DNA of 40,999 bases from Streptomyces sp. MMG1533 (GTDB taxonomy: Bacteria; Actinomycetota; Actinomycetes; Streptomycetales; Streptomycetaceae), in the NCBI RefSeq assembly GCF_001279775.1, contig NZ_LGDG01000273.1:1-40999 (forward strand). The letters run 5' to 3'. Positions 15,222 to 23,752 of this stretch are shown piece by piece; positions within the stretch are counted from its first letter, which is position 1; each line of letters opens with the position of its first letter. The position numbers and the translations under genes are program-made. Under the pieces are notes generated by a model. It did no database searches and was not told the DNA's origin. It saw only the letters and a program-made list of their open reading frames with translations.

Positions 15222-17039
15222 ATGACTGAGAGCAACGGGCCCGCCGCGGCCGAGCGGAACGAGGAGATGCCGGACTGGGAGCAGCGCTTCCGGGCGCCCC
15301 GGGTGTCGCTGCCCGACTGGGCGCAGGACGCACCGGACCGCTCCCTGTTCGTGTCCAACGCGACGGGGACGTACGAGCTGTATGCCTGGGACCGTGCGAC
15401 GGGCGGACAACGCCAGGTGACCGACCGTCCGAACGGCACGACGGACGGTGTGCTCTCCCCGGACGGCACCTGGGTGTGGTGGTTCGACGACAAGGACGGC
15501 GACGAGTTCGGTGTGTGGCGCCGCCAGCCCTTCGGGGGTGGCGAGGACGAGCTCGCCACGCCGGGCCTGGAGGCGTCGTACCCGTCGGGCCTGGCGCTCG
15601 GGCGGGACGGTCGTACGGCGGTCGTGGGCCGGTCGACCGACGAGGACGGCACGACGATCTACGTGGCCCGCACCGGCGAGGACCCGGTGGAGATCTACCG
15701 GCACCGCGAGTCCGCGGGCGTCGGCGACCTCTCCCACGACGGCTCGCTGATCGCGATCGAGCACACCGAGCACGGCGACGCGATGCACTCGGCGCTGCGC
15801 GTCCTGCGCCCCGACGGCACGGCGGTCGCCGAACTCGACGACACCAAGGGCGGCACCGAGGAGCTGGGCCTCGAAGTACTCGGCTTCGCGCCGGTCGACG
15901 GGGACACCAGGCTGTTGATCGGGCATCAGCGGCGCGGCCGCTGGGAGCCCCTGGTCTGGGACGTGGCGACCGGGGTGGAGAGCGACCTCGAGCTGGACCT
16001 GCCCGGCGACGTGAGCGCCGAGTGGTACCCGGACGGCACCGGACTGCTCATCGCGCACAGCTTCGAGGCCCGCAGCGAGCTCTTCCGCTACGACCTGGCG
16101 ACCCGCGACCTGGTCAAGGTCCCGACCCCGGCCGGCTCGGTCTCCGGGGCGACGGCCCGCCCCGACGGCAGCGTGGAGTACCTCTGGTCCTCCTCCGCCG
16201 AGCCGTCGACGGTCCGCTCGACGACCGGCAAGGTCGTCCTCGACCCGCCCGGCATGAAGTCCCCGGGATCCGTGCCCGTGGCGGACGTGTGGGTGGAGGG
16301 CCCGGGCGGCCGCATCCACGCCCTGGTCCAGAAGCCGGCGGGCGCGACCGGCCCGCTCCCCACGGTCTTCGACATCCACGGCGGCCCGACCTGGCACGAC
16401 AGCGACGCCTTCGCCGCGGGCCCGGCGGCATGGGTGGACCACGGGTACGCGGTGGTCCGCGTCAACTACCGTGGCTCCACGGGCTACGGCCGCGCCTGGA
16501 CCGACGCCCTGAAGCACCGGGTCGGCCTCATCGAGCTGGAGGACATCGCGGCGGTCCGCGACTGGGCGATCACCTCCGGCCTCGCCGACCCGTCCCGCCT
16601 CATCCTCACCGGCGGCTCCTGGGGCGGCTACCTCACCCTCCTCGGCCTCGGCACCCAGCCCGGCGCCTGGACCCTGGGCATCGCGGCGGTCCCGGTCGCC
16701 GACTACGTCACGGCGTACCACGACGAGATGGAAGCCCTGAAGGCCATGGACCGCACCCTGCTCGGCGGCACCCCGGAGGAGGTCCCGGAGCGCTTCGAGG
16801 CGTCCTCCCCCCTGACGTACGTGGACCAGGTCAAGGCCCCCGTGTACATCTCGGCCGGCGTCAACGACCCCCGCTGCCCCATCCGCCAGATCGACAACTA
16901 CGTGAAGCGGCTGGAGAAGAGGGGAGCCGTGCACGAGGTGTACCGGTACGACGCGGGACACGGTTCGCTGGTGGTCGAGGAGCGCATCAAGCAGGTGGGG
17001 CTGGAACTGGACTTCGCGGCGAGGCATTTGGGCGCCTAG
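15222..17039 (+). CDS. S9 family (prolyl oligopeptidase-like) serine peptidase
   Basis: A 605-residue cytoplasmic protein starting at ATG 15222; no strong ribosome site is present. Residues about 40-340 form a beta-propeller of TolB/WD-like repeats (LFVSNATGTYELYAWD, VLSPDGTWVWWFDD, DLSHDGSLIAIEH). The alpha/beta-hydrolase domain (about 350-605) has the oxyanion HGG motif at 386-388, nucleophile S466 in GGSWGGY, D549 in GVNDPRCP and H580 in DAGHGS, so the triad is complete. Such enzymes cleave short peptides, often acyl-aminoacyl or after proline, with the propeller limiting access. The gene is monocistronic, ending in paired hairpins. Confidence 0.93.
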   Translation: MTESNGPAAAERNEEMPDWEQRFRAPRVSLPDWAQDAPDRSLFVSNATGTYELYAWDRATGGQRQVTDRPNGTTDGVLSPDGTWVWWFDDKDGDEFGVWRRQPFGGGEDELATPGLEASYPSGLALGRDGRTAVVGRSTDEDGTTIYVARTGEDPVEIYRHRESAGVGDLSHDGSLIAIEHTEHGDAMHSALRVLRPDGTAVAELDDTKGGTEELGLEVLGFAPVDGDTRLLIGHQRRGRWEPLVWDVATGVESDLELDLPGDVSAEWYPDGTGLLIAHSFEARSELFRYDLATRDLVKVPTPAGSVSGATARPDGSVEYLWSSSAEPSTVRSTTGKVVLDPPGMKSPGSVPVADVWVEGPGGRIHALVQKPAGATGPLPTVFDIHGGPTWHDSDAFAAGPAAWVDHGYAVVRVNYRGSTGYGRAWTDALKHRVGLIELEDIAAVRDWAITSGLADPSRLILTGGSWGGYLTLLGLGTQPGAWTLGIAAVPVADYVTAYHDEMEALKAMDRTLLGGTPEEVPERFEASSPLTYVDQVKAPVYISAGVNDPRCPIRQIDNYVKRLEKRGAVHEVYRYDAGHGSLVVEERIKQVGLELDFAARHLGA

Positions 17040-17071
17040 CCGAGGCCGAGGTCGCCAGGCCGCGGGCAGTC

Positions 17072-17119
17072 GTGCCGCCGGGGCGGCACGGGTGGGCGCG
17101 GGCGGCACCCCGTGCCGCC
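17072..17119. terminator. Two tandem hairpins between convergent genes
   Basis: GTGCCGCC and GGCGGCAC form an 8-base stem at 17072-17089. The same arms in reverse order form a second stem at 17101-17119 with a 3-base loop. They sit between the S9 peptidase stop (17039) and the TrkA-N protein stop (17162), so termination in both directions is likely. Alternative pairing between the two hairpins is possible. Confidence 0.7.
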
Positions 17120-17161
17120 GGGGCTGCGCGACCCACCTCGCCCAGCCCCGGCGCAGGCCGC

Positions 17162-19135
17162 CTACGCGCCCGCCCGCTCCCGCCGAGCCCGCCGTCCCAG
17201 CAACTCCGCCAACCCCCGCCGGGTAGCCGCCAGCACCACCCGGTCCGACCCCCGCAGCACATAGGTGTCGGGCAGATCCCACACCAGCCCGGAAGTCCTG
17301 GCCGACCTCGGCTCCTCATAGGCCTCCTCCGCGGCGGGCTCCTCCCGCCCGTCGCCGGAGGCACCCGTGTCCAGCGCCAACACCCGCCAGGCCCCCGCCC
17401 GAAACGCCTCTCCGACCGTCTTCCCCTCCAACTGCGGATGCCCGCCCACCTCCACGGCAGCGAACAACAGCACCCGCCGCTCGACGGGAATCGCCCCCAG
17501 GATCTGCCGCCCCATCATCGCCCCGGCGAAAGCGGGCGCGGCCAGATGCGACACACTCCGGCTCCGCGTGGACGCCCCCGGGTGCGCGGCCCGGAGCGTG
17601 CGGTACACAGCCGTCGCGAAGTCGTCGTCGTACAGCCGGAGCACGACCCGCAGATCGGGCCGTACGGACCGCGCGTACAGCACGGCCTCCAGGTTCGTCG
17701 TGTCCGCGCTGGTCACCGCGAGCAGGGCGCTCGAGCGGTGGATCTTGGCGGCCTCCAGGACACCCTCCTGGGTGACGTCGCCGAGCACCACGGGCACCCG
17801 CAGCCGCCGTGCCGTGGCGAGTCCGCGCGCGTCGGGGTCGGACTCGACGCACACCACGGGGATGTGCAGTTCGCGCAGCCGGGTCAGCACCCGTGTGCCG
17901 ATCTTCCCCAGCCCCAGCAGCACGACGTGTCCGCCGAGCCCGCGCGGCGGCTTGCGCAGCGCGGACGCGGTCCGGAAGGTGCCCAGCGCTTCGAGCACCG
18001 CGGCGAGCAGCACCGGAAGGAGCAGCAACCCGACCAGCCCGGAGAGGAGTTGGAGGATCTGCCGGCCGGTGGACGCGCCGACGGCGGGGTCGTTGATGGC
18101 GAACAGGTCGAGCAGCGTCAGGTAGGTCGCGTGCAGCGGATGATCGCCGGTGACCAGCGCCAACGCGACCGCGAGTGCGAACACGCACCCCACCAGCCCG
18201 GCCAGCGACCACCGCAGCCGCCGCGAGAACAGCGAGGCGAACGGCGGCACGATCGAGCGCCCGGAGGGCAGCGACGGCCCGGAGTACGACACCTGCTCCA
18301 GTACGACGGTTCCGCGCCCGACGGCGTCCCGCACCGTCGCCGCGTCGGGCAGCAACAGAGGCCCCTGCTCCCCGCTCTCGGGACCGTTCGGGTCGCCGGC
18401 CGGGTCGTTGTGCGTCGCGGACAGCAGCGCCAGCGTGGCCAGCCCCGGGTCGGCCGTCTCGCCGGGCCGGGGCACCGGCCGTTCCACCGCGCGCAGCATC
18501 AGCCCGTCGGTCTGTACGACCTTGCTGGTGCCGGCGACGGCGCTCGCGGCCAGCGCGGGTGCGGCCGTGTCGGCGTCGGACATCACGGTCGTGGAGGCGT
18601 CGAACACCGCGGCGGGCCCCGTCGTGCCACCGGTCGCCAACGCGGCCGCCTGGTCGAGGAGTTCCTCGATGTGCTGCCCCAACCGCCGGTTGTAGAGCCG
18701 CAGTACGAGCCGCAGCGTGGGATTGAGACGGCGGGCGGTGAGGGCGGCGCGAATGTTGGTCTCGTCGTCGTCGTACACGAGGGCGAGGGCGGCCGCCCGG
18801 TCCACACCCGCCTCGGCGAGCACGCTCTCGGTCGCCTCCGCGGCCTCCACGAGCACCGGCTCGCCCCCGGCGGGGTCACCCGAAGTGCCGGTGCCGGCGC
18901 CCCGGTTGACGGCCGCGTTCACCACCCGGTCCAGCAGCGCCGAGGCCGCGCGGGCACGTCCGACGACCGGCGGGCGTACGGTGCGCTCGGCCGACGGCAC
19001 GACGAGCGTGACCTGCTCGCCGTACACCCCGCGCAGTTCGGCGGCCAGCCGGTGCGCGAGCCCGTCGTCACCGCACACCACCATGTGCGCGGCGGTCACA
19101 TCATCCGGCCGACTCTGATTCGGAACGCTCACCAC
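17162..19135 (-). CDS. Membrane protein with two TrkA-N/RCK NAD-binding domains (potassium-channel-like)
   Basis: A 657-residue protein from GTG 19135. The first Rossmann domain begins HMVVCGDDGLAHRLAAEL, with a degenerate glycine motif, and includes LVYDDDETNIRAALTARRL. Two hydrophobic segments follow at about 325-345 (SLAGLVGCVFALAVALALV) and 375-400 (ILQLLSGLVGLLLLPVLLAAVLEAL). A second TrkA-N domain has the intact motif HVVLLGLGKIGTRVLTRLRE, and a TrkA-C-like end (GSDRVVLAATRRGLAELL). The loop between the helices shows no TVGYG selectivity filter, so this may be a CASTOR-like or non-channel relative. The gene lies 49 bases downstream of the TIR-NB-ARC gene on the same strand and may be co-transcribed with it. 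Confidence 0.8.
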   Translation of the reverse strand: MVSVPNQSRPDDVTAAHMVVCGDDGLAHRLAAELRGVYGEQVTLVVPSAERTVRPPVVGRARAASALLDRVVNAAVNRGAGTGTSGDPAGGEPVLVEAAEATESVLAEAGVDRAAALALVYDDDETNIRAALTARRLNPTLRLVLRLYNRRLGQHIEELLDQAAALATGGTTGPAAVFDASTTVMSDADTAAPALAASAVAGTSKVVQTDGLMLRAVERPVPRPGETADPGLATLALLSATHNDPAGDPNGPESGEQGPLLLPDAATVRDAVGRGTVVLEQVSYSGPSLPSGRSIVPPFASLFSRRLRWSLAGLVGCVFALAVALALVTGDHPLHATYLTLLDLFAINDPAVGASTGRQILQLLSGLVGLLLLPVLLAAVLEALGTFRTASALRKPPRGLGGHVVLLGLGKIGTRVLTRLRELHIPVVCVESDPDARGLATARRLRVPVVLGDVTQEGVLEAAKIHRSSALLAVTSADTTNLEAVLYARSVRPDLRVVLRLYDDDFATAVYRTLRAAHPGASTRSRSVSHLAAPAFAGAMMGRQILGAIPVERRVLLFAAVEVGGHPQLEGKTVGEAFRAGAWRVLALDTGASGDGREEPAAEEAYEEPRSARTSGLVWDLPDTYVLRGSDRVVLAATRRGLAELLGRRARRERAGA

Positions 19136-19184
19136 AGGGGGAAAGACTGCCGCACCGGGGCGGAGGGTGCTCCTTCGGGGTCGG

Positions 19185-21836
19185 TCAGCGGCGCTTCTTC
19201 TTCTTGCGGCTGGGCTTGGCGCGTTTGCGTTGGGTCGAAAGGATTCGTTGGGCTTCGAAGGGTCGGCCCAGGGCGATCAGGGCCTTGGCGAGGTTCCGGC
19301 CGGCCACCGCTGTGAGCTGAGCCTCGTCACCGAGAACTCTTCGCGCGTCCTTGCGGACCTCATCGAGGAGTTCGGCCGCTTCCGCGAACCTCCGAAGATG
19401 GAAGAGGCAGAGGGCCAGGCCGTGAGCCGTGGTGAGCGTGTGCGGATTGGTGTTGCCCACGGACTGCCGCGTTCGGCGGAGGATGTCCTCATACAGAACA
19501 CGGGATTCCTCGTGCTCGCCCAGAACGTCCAGGACATGGGCGAGCTGGCGTGCGGTCGCCAGGGTCTCGCGATGGTTGTCGCCGAGGCTCTGCTGTTGTC
19601 GCCGGAGCACGTCCTCGAGCATCTGACGTGCCTGTCGTGGCTCGCCGAGGCCGATCAGGTTGGTGGCCACGCCGTGAGCGGCGTACAGGGTGTCCCGATG
19701 GTCGTCGCCGAGAGTGCGTCGCTGATGCTCGAAGATCTCCTCGAACATGATGCGTGACTTCTTGTTCTTGTCGAGTTGCCACAGGGTGGTGGCCAGGTTG
19801 CTGGCGGTCTGCAGGGTGTGCGGATGTTTCTCGCCGAGAACGCGTCGACGACGCTGGTAGGCGTCCTCGATGACGACGTGTGCCTCTGAGTATCTCTGCA
19901 GTTCGATCAGCGTGGCCGCCATGTCGTTGGCGGACTCGAGGGTGTCGGGATGGTCGTCGCCGAAGGCGCGTCGGCGGCGAGCGAGAGTGTCCTGAATGAC
20001 GATCAGGGCTTCGTTGACATCGCCGCTCTCACACATCGCCCGGCCCAGATACTGCATGCACCGGAGGGTGTCCGGATGGTCCTCTCCCAACGAGCGGACC
20101 CACAACTCGCTGAGAGCGGTGCTCAGTCTCCAGGCACTGCGTGCCTGACCGCTCACGATGAGGAAGAGCGCGGCGTCGAGCAGGGCCGGCCGCAGCTGGG
20201 GCGGCTCGGTGCGATCGATGTACGCCGCGACGAGGTGCGAGGCCGACGGGGCCCAGGCGGGCCATGTCTCCGGCGCTTCCGGATCGCCCGGTACCGCCTC
20301 GGCGAGCACCGTCGCGGCGTCGTTCCGGATCTCCTCGGCCTCCCGCTCGCCCAGTCGGTCGCGCAGGACGGCCTGGGTGAGCCGATGGATCTGGAAGTTC
20401 TCGTGGTCGACTCGGGCGAGCCCGAACCGGCTCAACGGTCTCAGGGCATTGCGCGTCCACATCACGTCGTCCGGATCGCCGGGGATCGTATGGAGACGTC
20501 CCTGTGCCTTCTCCAGCCACCGGGTCGGGATCGGGTCCGGTCCGAAGAATGCCGCGAGGCGCAACACCGCGGCCGCATCCGGGTAGTCGTTCTCCAGGCG
20601 CCCCGCCGAGATGCCCACTGCGGCCGCCAGCGACGCCGGATAGTCCGGGGCGCGGTCCACCTGCAGAATCTGTTCCGCATTCGTGGCCAGGAGCTCGCGA
20701 TACCGCTCGATCGTCATCCCGCTGCCGACGACCCCGGCCGTCTGTGCCATGGCCAGAGGCAGGTCACCGAGGGCTGTGGCGAGCAACTCCGCGTCCTCGA
20801 CCGTGAGGGAGGGGATCTGGCTCCTGAGGTACGACACGGAGTCGGGGCGGTCGAAGACGCTCAGTTCAGTCTGCCGAGCCACCCCGCGCCAGTCCGGATT
20901 GCGCGAGGTGATCAGTACATGCCCCGCCCCTTCCGGCAGCCAGGGTTTGATCTGCTCCGGATCCTCCGCATTGTCGAGAACGATCAACCACCGCCGTCGC
21001 GTTCGCAGATCCGCCAACAGCGCGAGCGCGTTGTGCTTGGAGCCCGCGTCCGGCTTCGCGAGCCCCAGCCGATCGGCCAACTCCGTGTAGTGGACGGGAA
21101 TCTGGTCGGCCTGCTCCGCGTCGATCCACCACACGAGGTCGTACTGCCCGGCGAACCGGTGCGCGTACTCCAGCGCGATCTGCGTCTTGCCGATCCCGCC
21201 GAGCCCGTGCAACGCCCGCACCACGGCCTGTCGCCCGCTGAGCAGGTCGTCACGGATCCGGGCCAGATCGGCCTCGCGACCGGAGAAGTCGGGGTTGCGG
21301 CGGCCGATGTTCGAGACCAGCTCCTCCGGGGCCGTGTCGCGGGGCAGCCGGGGCTTCGTGTCGTCCTCGGGGGGCAGCTGACCTGTCGCGCCGGAGTTGC
21401 CCGGAAAAGCAGGCGGGGTGTCAGGAAGACCCCCGCCGTCGATCGCCTCCCTCAGCGCCTTGAGCGCCGCCGCCTCCTCCAGCCCGTGGATCTCCTTGCG
21501 GATCAACGGGGCGAGGAGCGGAGGCACATCGGCAGGTGAAAGAGGTTCCACGACGAGCGGAATCAGCCGCCCGCCACGCGCGAGCGTCGCGTTCTTCTCC
21601 GCCTTGGTCCAGCGCTCGGGATCGAAGTACGACCGGGAGAGCAGCGCCACCACGGCCTCCGCCCCGGCCAGCGCCTGCTCCATACGCTCGACGAAGTCGT
21701 CCCCGGTGCGCCAGTCCCACACGTCGAGGACGACCTCGTGCCCGGCCTCCTTCAGATACCAGCCGATCCATTCCGCCCAGGGCCGGTCCACCCCCGCGTA
21801 GCTGATGAAGAACCGCTGTGTGGCGCCGTCGGTCAT
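19185..21836 (-). CDS. TIR-NB-ARC-TPR protein (bacterial NLR-like STAND ATPase)
   Basis: An 883-residue protein from ATG 21836. Residues 8-130 are a TIR domain (FFISYAGVDRPWAEWIGWYL, LDVWDWRTGDDFVERM, LLSRSYFDPERWTKAEK), with E80 in the WTKAEK segment the likely catalytic glutamate if it is an NADase. The NB-ARC domain starts near 175 (NIGRRNPDFSGREADL), with Walker A GLGGIGKT (K217), Walker B RRWLIVLDNAED, and GLPL-like LGDLPLAM. From about 600 there are some seven TPR-type units of 42 residues with the phrase LGxxHPxTL. The tail is KKKKRR. The architecture matches the FxSxx-COOH system TPR proteins and immune NLRs; no FxSxx peptide or radical SAM gene is nearby. TPRs would sense, NB-ARC switch, and TIR act. 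Confidence 0.9.
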   Translation of the reverse strand: MTDGATQRFFISYAGVDRPWAEWIGWYLKEAGHEVVLDVWDWRTGDDFVERMEQALAGAEAVVALLSRSYFDPERWTKAEKNATLARGGRLIPLVVEPLSPADVPPLLAPLIRKEIHGLEEAAALKALREAIDGGGLPDTPPAFPGNSGATGQLPPEDDTKPRLPRDTAPEELVSNIGRRNPDFSGREADLARIRDDLLSGRQAVVRALHGLGGIGKTQIALEYAHRFAGQYDLVWWIDAEQADQIPVHYTELADRLGLAKPDAGSKHNALALLADLRTRRRWLIVLDNAEDPEQIKPWLPEGAGHVLITSRNPDWRGVARQTELSVFDRPDSVSYLRSQIPSLTVEDAELLATALGDLPLAMAQTAGVVGSGMTIERYRELLATNAEQILQVDRAPDYPASLAAAVGISAGRLENDYPDAAAVLRLAAFFGPDPIPTRWLEKAQGRLHTIPGDPDDVMWTRNALRPLSRFGLARVDHENFQIHRLTQAVLRDRLGEREAEEIRNDAATVLAEAVPGDPEAPETWPAWAPSASHLVAAYIDRTEPPQLRPALLDAALFLIVSGQARSAWRLSTALSELWVRSLGEDHPDTLRCMQYLGRAMCESGDVNEALIVIQDTLARRRRAFGDDHPDTLESANDMAATLIELQRYSEAHVVIEDAYQRRRRVLGEKHPHTLQTASNLATTLWQLDKNKKSRIMFEEIFEHQRRTLGDDHRDTLYAAHGVATNLIGLGEPRQARQMLEDVLRRQQQSLGDNHRETLATARQLAHVLDVLGEHEESRVLYEDILRRTRQSVGNTNPHTLTTAHGLALCLFHLRRFAEAAELLDEVRKDARRVLGDEAQLTAVAGRNLAKALIALGRPFEAQRILSTQRKRAKPSRKKKKRR

Positions 21837-21903
21837 CCCCGCCCCCCGAGCCCGAATCTCCCCGTGCCTGTCGTACCGTTCCCGCACATGATCCCGCGCG
21901 GAG

Positions 21904-21934
21904 TTGAGCAACGGCGGCAGAATCCTCGTATAGG
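21904..21934 (+). promoter_or_regulatory. Candidate promoter of the permease gene
   Basis: TTGAGC (21904-21909) and TATAGG (21929-21934) are separated by 19 bases, slightly long, 41 bases before GTG 21975. The segment is relatively AT-rich. The divergent TIR gene promoter must lie in the same 138-base gap, but I could not place it. Confidence 0.35.
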
Positions 21935-21974
21935 AGAAAAGGGATCGACCCCGAAGCCCGGAGGTACCTCGCCC

Positions 21975-22994
21975 GTGGCCATCACCAAAGCCGCCCCGCA
22001 GCGGGCGGGCGAGGGCGCGAGCCCGCCGGTGCGCGAGGAAGAGCGGCGGGGGCTCAGCTCTCCTCTCACCCTGACCCTGTTGCTGGTCATGATGGTGCTT
22101 GCCCAGGGCCCCATCCGGCGTGCGCTCGCCGCACCCGTCATGCAGAGCTGGACGACCGTCTTCGTCGCCGTGATCGTGCAGGCGCTGCCCTTCCTGGTGC
22201 TGGGTGTGCTGCTGTCGGCGGCGATCGCGGTGTTCGTGCCGGCGTCGTTCTTCGCGCGGGCGCTGCCCAAGAGGCCTGCCCTGGCGGTTCCGGTGGCCGG
22301 GGCGGCGGGGGCGGTGCTGCCGGGGTGCGAGTGTGCGTCGGTGCCCGTGGCGGGGGCGCTGGTGCGGCGGGGGGTCACGCCGGCGGCGGCGCTGGCGTTC
22401 CTGCTGTCCGCGCCGGCGATCAACCCGATCGTGCTGACGGCGACGGCCGTCGCGTTTCCCGACGCCCCGGAGATGGTCCTCGCCAGGCTTGTCGCGAGCC
22501 TGCTGGTGGCGTGCGCGATGGGCTGGTTGTGGCTGCGGCTCGGCCGCGCCGACTGGCTGCGTCCGCCTGCCCGGGAGGCGTACGACGGTCAGGGCAGGGG
22601 CGCCGCGTTCTGGGGCTCCGTCCGGCACGACGTGATGCACGCGGGCGGGTTCCTGGTCATCGGCGCGATCGCTGCCGCCACGCTCAAGGCGGTGGTGCCG
22701 GAGGGCTGGCTGCGGGTCGCGGCCGACCATCCGGTCGTCTCGGTGCTGGCGCTGGCGATTCTCGCCGTGCTGCTGTCGATCTGCTCGGAGGCGGACGCGT
22801 TCGTGGCGGCGTCGCTGACGCAGTTCTCGCTCACCGCGCGGCTGGCGTTCCTGGTCGTCGGGCCGATGATCGACCTGAAGCTGTTCGCGATGCAGGCGGG
22901 TACGTTCGGGCGTGGTTTCGCGCTGCGGTTCGCGCCCGCCACCTTCGTCCTCGCCGTCACGGTGTCGGTGCTGACCGGGGCGGTGCTGCTGTGA
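21975..22994 (+). CDS. Permease of the DUF318/ArsP (YraQ-like) family
   Basis: A 339-residue membrane protein with about eight helices, from GTG 21975 (GGAGG 11 bases upstream). The family hallmark PGCECASVPVAGALVRRGVTPAAALAFLLSAPAINPIVL is clear near residues 115-152 in shorter pieces: a cysteine pair C-x-C in the first half, and ICSEADAFVAASL in the second. Homologues export organoarsenicals or move unknown cargo. The stop overlaps the following gene by three bases. Pairing of this permease with a TIGR03943 protein is widespread in bacteria and suggests a joint transport function, perhaps metal-related; the substrate is not shown here. Confidence 0.9.
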   Translation: MAITKAAPQRAGEGASPPVREEERRGLSSPLTLTLLLVMMVLAQGPIRRALAAPVMQSWTTVFVAVIVQALPFLVLGVLLSAAIAVFVPASFFARALPKRPALAVPVAGAAGAVLPGCECASVPVAGALVRRGVTPAAALAFLLSAPAINPIVLTATAVAFPDAPEMVLARLVASLLVACAMGWLWLRLGRADWLRPPAREAYDGQGRGAAFWGSVRHDVMHAGGFLVIGAIAAATLKAVVPEGWLRVAADHPVVSVLALAILAVLLSICSEADAFVAASLTQFSLTARLAFLVVGPMIDLKLFAMQAGTFGRGFALRFAPATFVLAVTVSVLTGAVLL

Positions 22995-23749
22995 ACCGCC
23001 AGGCGCAGGCCGCCGTTCTGTTCCTGCTCGGCGCGGCCTTGCTGCACGCGGGCTTCACCGACCTCTACCTGCGGTACGTCAAGGCCGGGCTGCGCCCGAT
23101 GCTGCTGGCCTCCGGCGTCGTACTCGTCGCGGCGGCGGTGGCGACGGTCTGGTACGAGTGGCGGGCGAAAAAGGGCGAGCAGGGCGAGCAGGGCCAGTGC
23201 GGAGACCAGGGCGAGCAGGGTGAGGGCGGCGGGCACGCGCACCGCGAACCCCGCGTCTCCTGGCTCCTCGTCCTCCCCCTCCTCGCCCTGATCCTGGTCG
23301 CCCCGCCCGCCCTCGGCTCGTACAGCGCCCTGCGTACCGGTACGGCCCTGCAACAGCCCTACGGATACGCCGCGTTGCCCGCCGACGGACCCCTCCGCCT
23401 CAGCCTCGTCGACTACGCGGGCCGCGCGGCCTACGACCACGGACGTTCCCTCGGCGACCGGCAGGTCAAGGTCACCGGGTTCGTGGCGCTGGACGGCACC
23501 GGGACGCCGTACCTGGTCCGTATGGCCCTCAACTGCTGTGCCGCGGACGCCCAGCCGGTCAAGGTCGGACTGACCGGCCGGATCCCGCCGGTGCTGCAAC
23601 CGGACGCCTGGCTGGAGGTCACCGGCACGTACACGGCCAAGCGGACCCGGGATGCGGTCAACGGCGGGCCGATCCCGTACATCGAGGTCAGCGGTGCCGT
23701 ACCGGTCAAGGCGCCCAAGGACCCGTACGACGAGACCTGGAACAACTGA
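22991..23749 (+). CDS. TIGR03943 family membrane protein
   Basis: A 252-residue protein whose GTG start overlaps the permease TGA. Two N-terminal helices (AAVLFLLGAALLHAGF; LRPMLLASGVVLVAAAVATVWYEW), a charged loop and a third helix (SWLLVLPLLALILVAPPAL) precede an extracytoplasmic domain with GYAALPADGPLRLSLVDYAGRAAYD, VKVTGFVAL, YLVRMALNCCAADAQPVKVGL and WLEVTGTY. The NCCAADA cysteine pair could bind a metal. The loop contains an unusual Gln/Gly/Glu/Cys low-complexity stretch (about 58-76) ending GHAH. It works presumably with the permease. Confidence 0.88.
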   Translation: MNRQAQAAVLFLLGAALLHAGFTDLYLRYVKAGLRPMLLASGVVLVAAAVATVWYEWRAKKGEQGEQGQCGDQGEQGEGGGHAHREPRVSWLLVLPLLALILVAPPALGSYSALRTGTALQQPYGYAALPADGPLRLSLVDYAGRAAYDHGRSLGDRQVKVTGFVALDGTGTPYLVRMALNCCAADAQPVKVGLTGRIPPVLQPDAWLEVTGTYTAKRTRDAVNGGPIPYIEVSGAVPVKAPKDPYDETWNN

Positions 23750-23752
23750 CCC

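Noticed and set aside
15476..19315. A 1279-residue open frame on the plus strand
   Set aside because: It overlaps the S9 peptidase in another frame and runs antisense through the TrkA-N gene. Composition is Arg/Gly/Pro-rich and no domain is seen; a GC-bias shadow.
21837..22730. Extension of the TIR protein by 298 residues
   Set aside because: The extension is His/Arg/Gln-rich antisense of the permease; ATG 21836 precedes a textbook TIR start.
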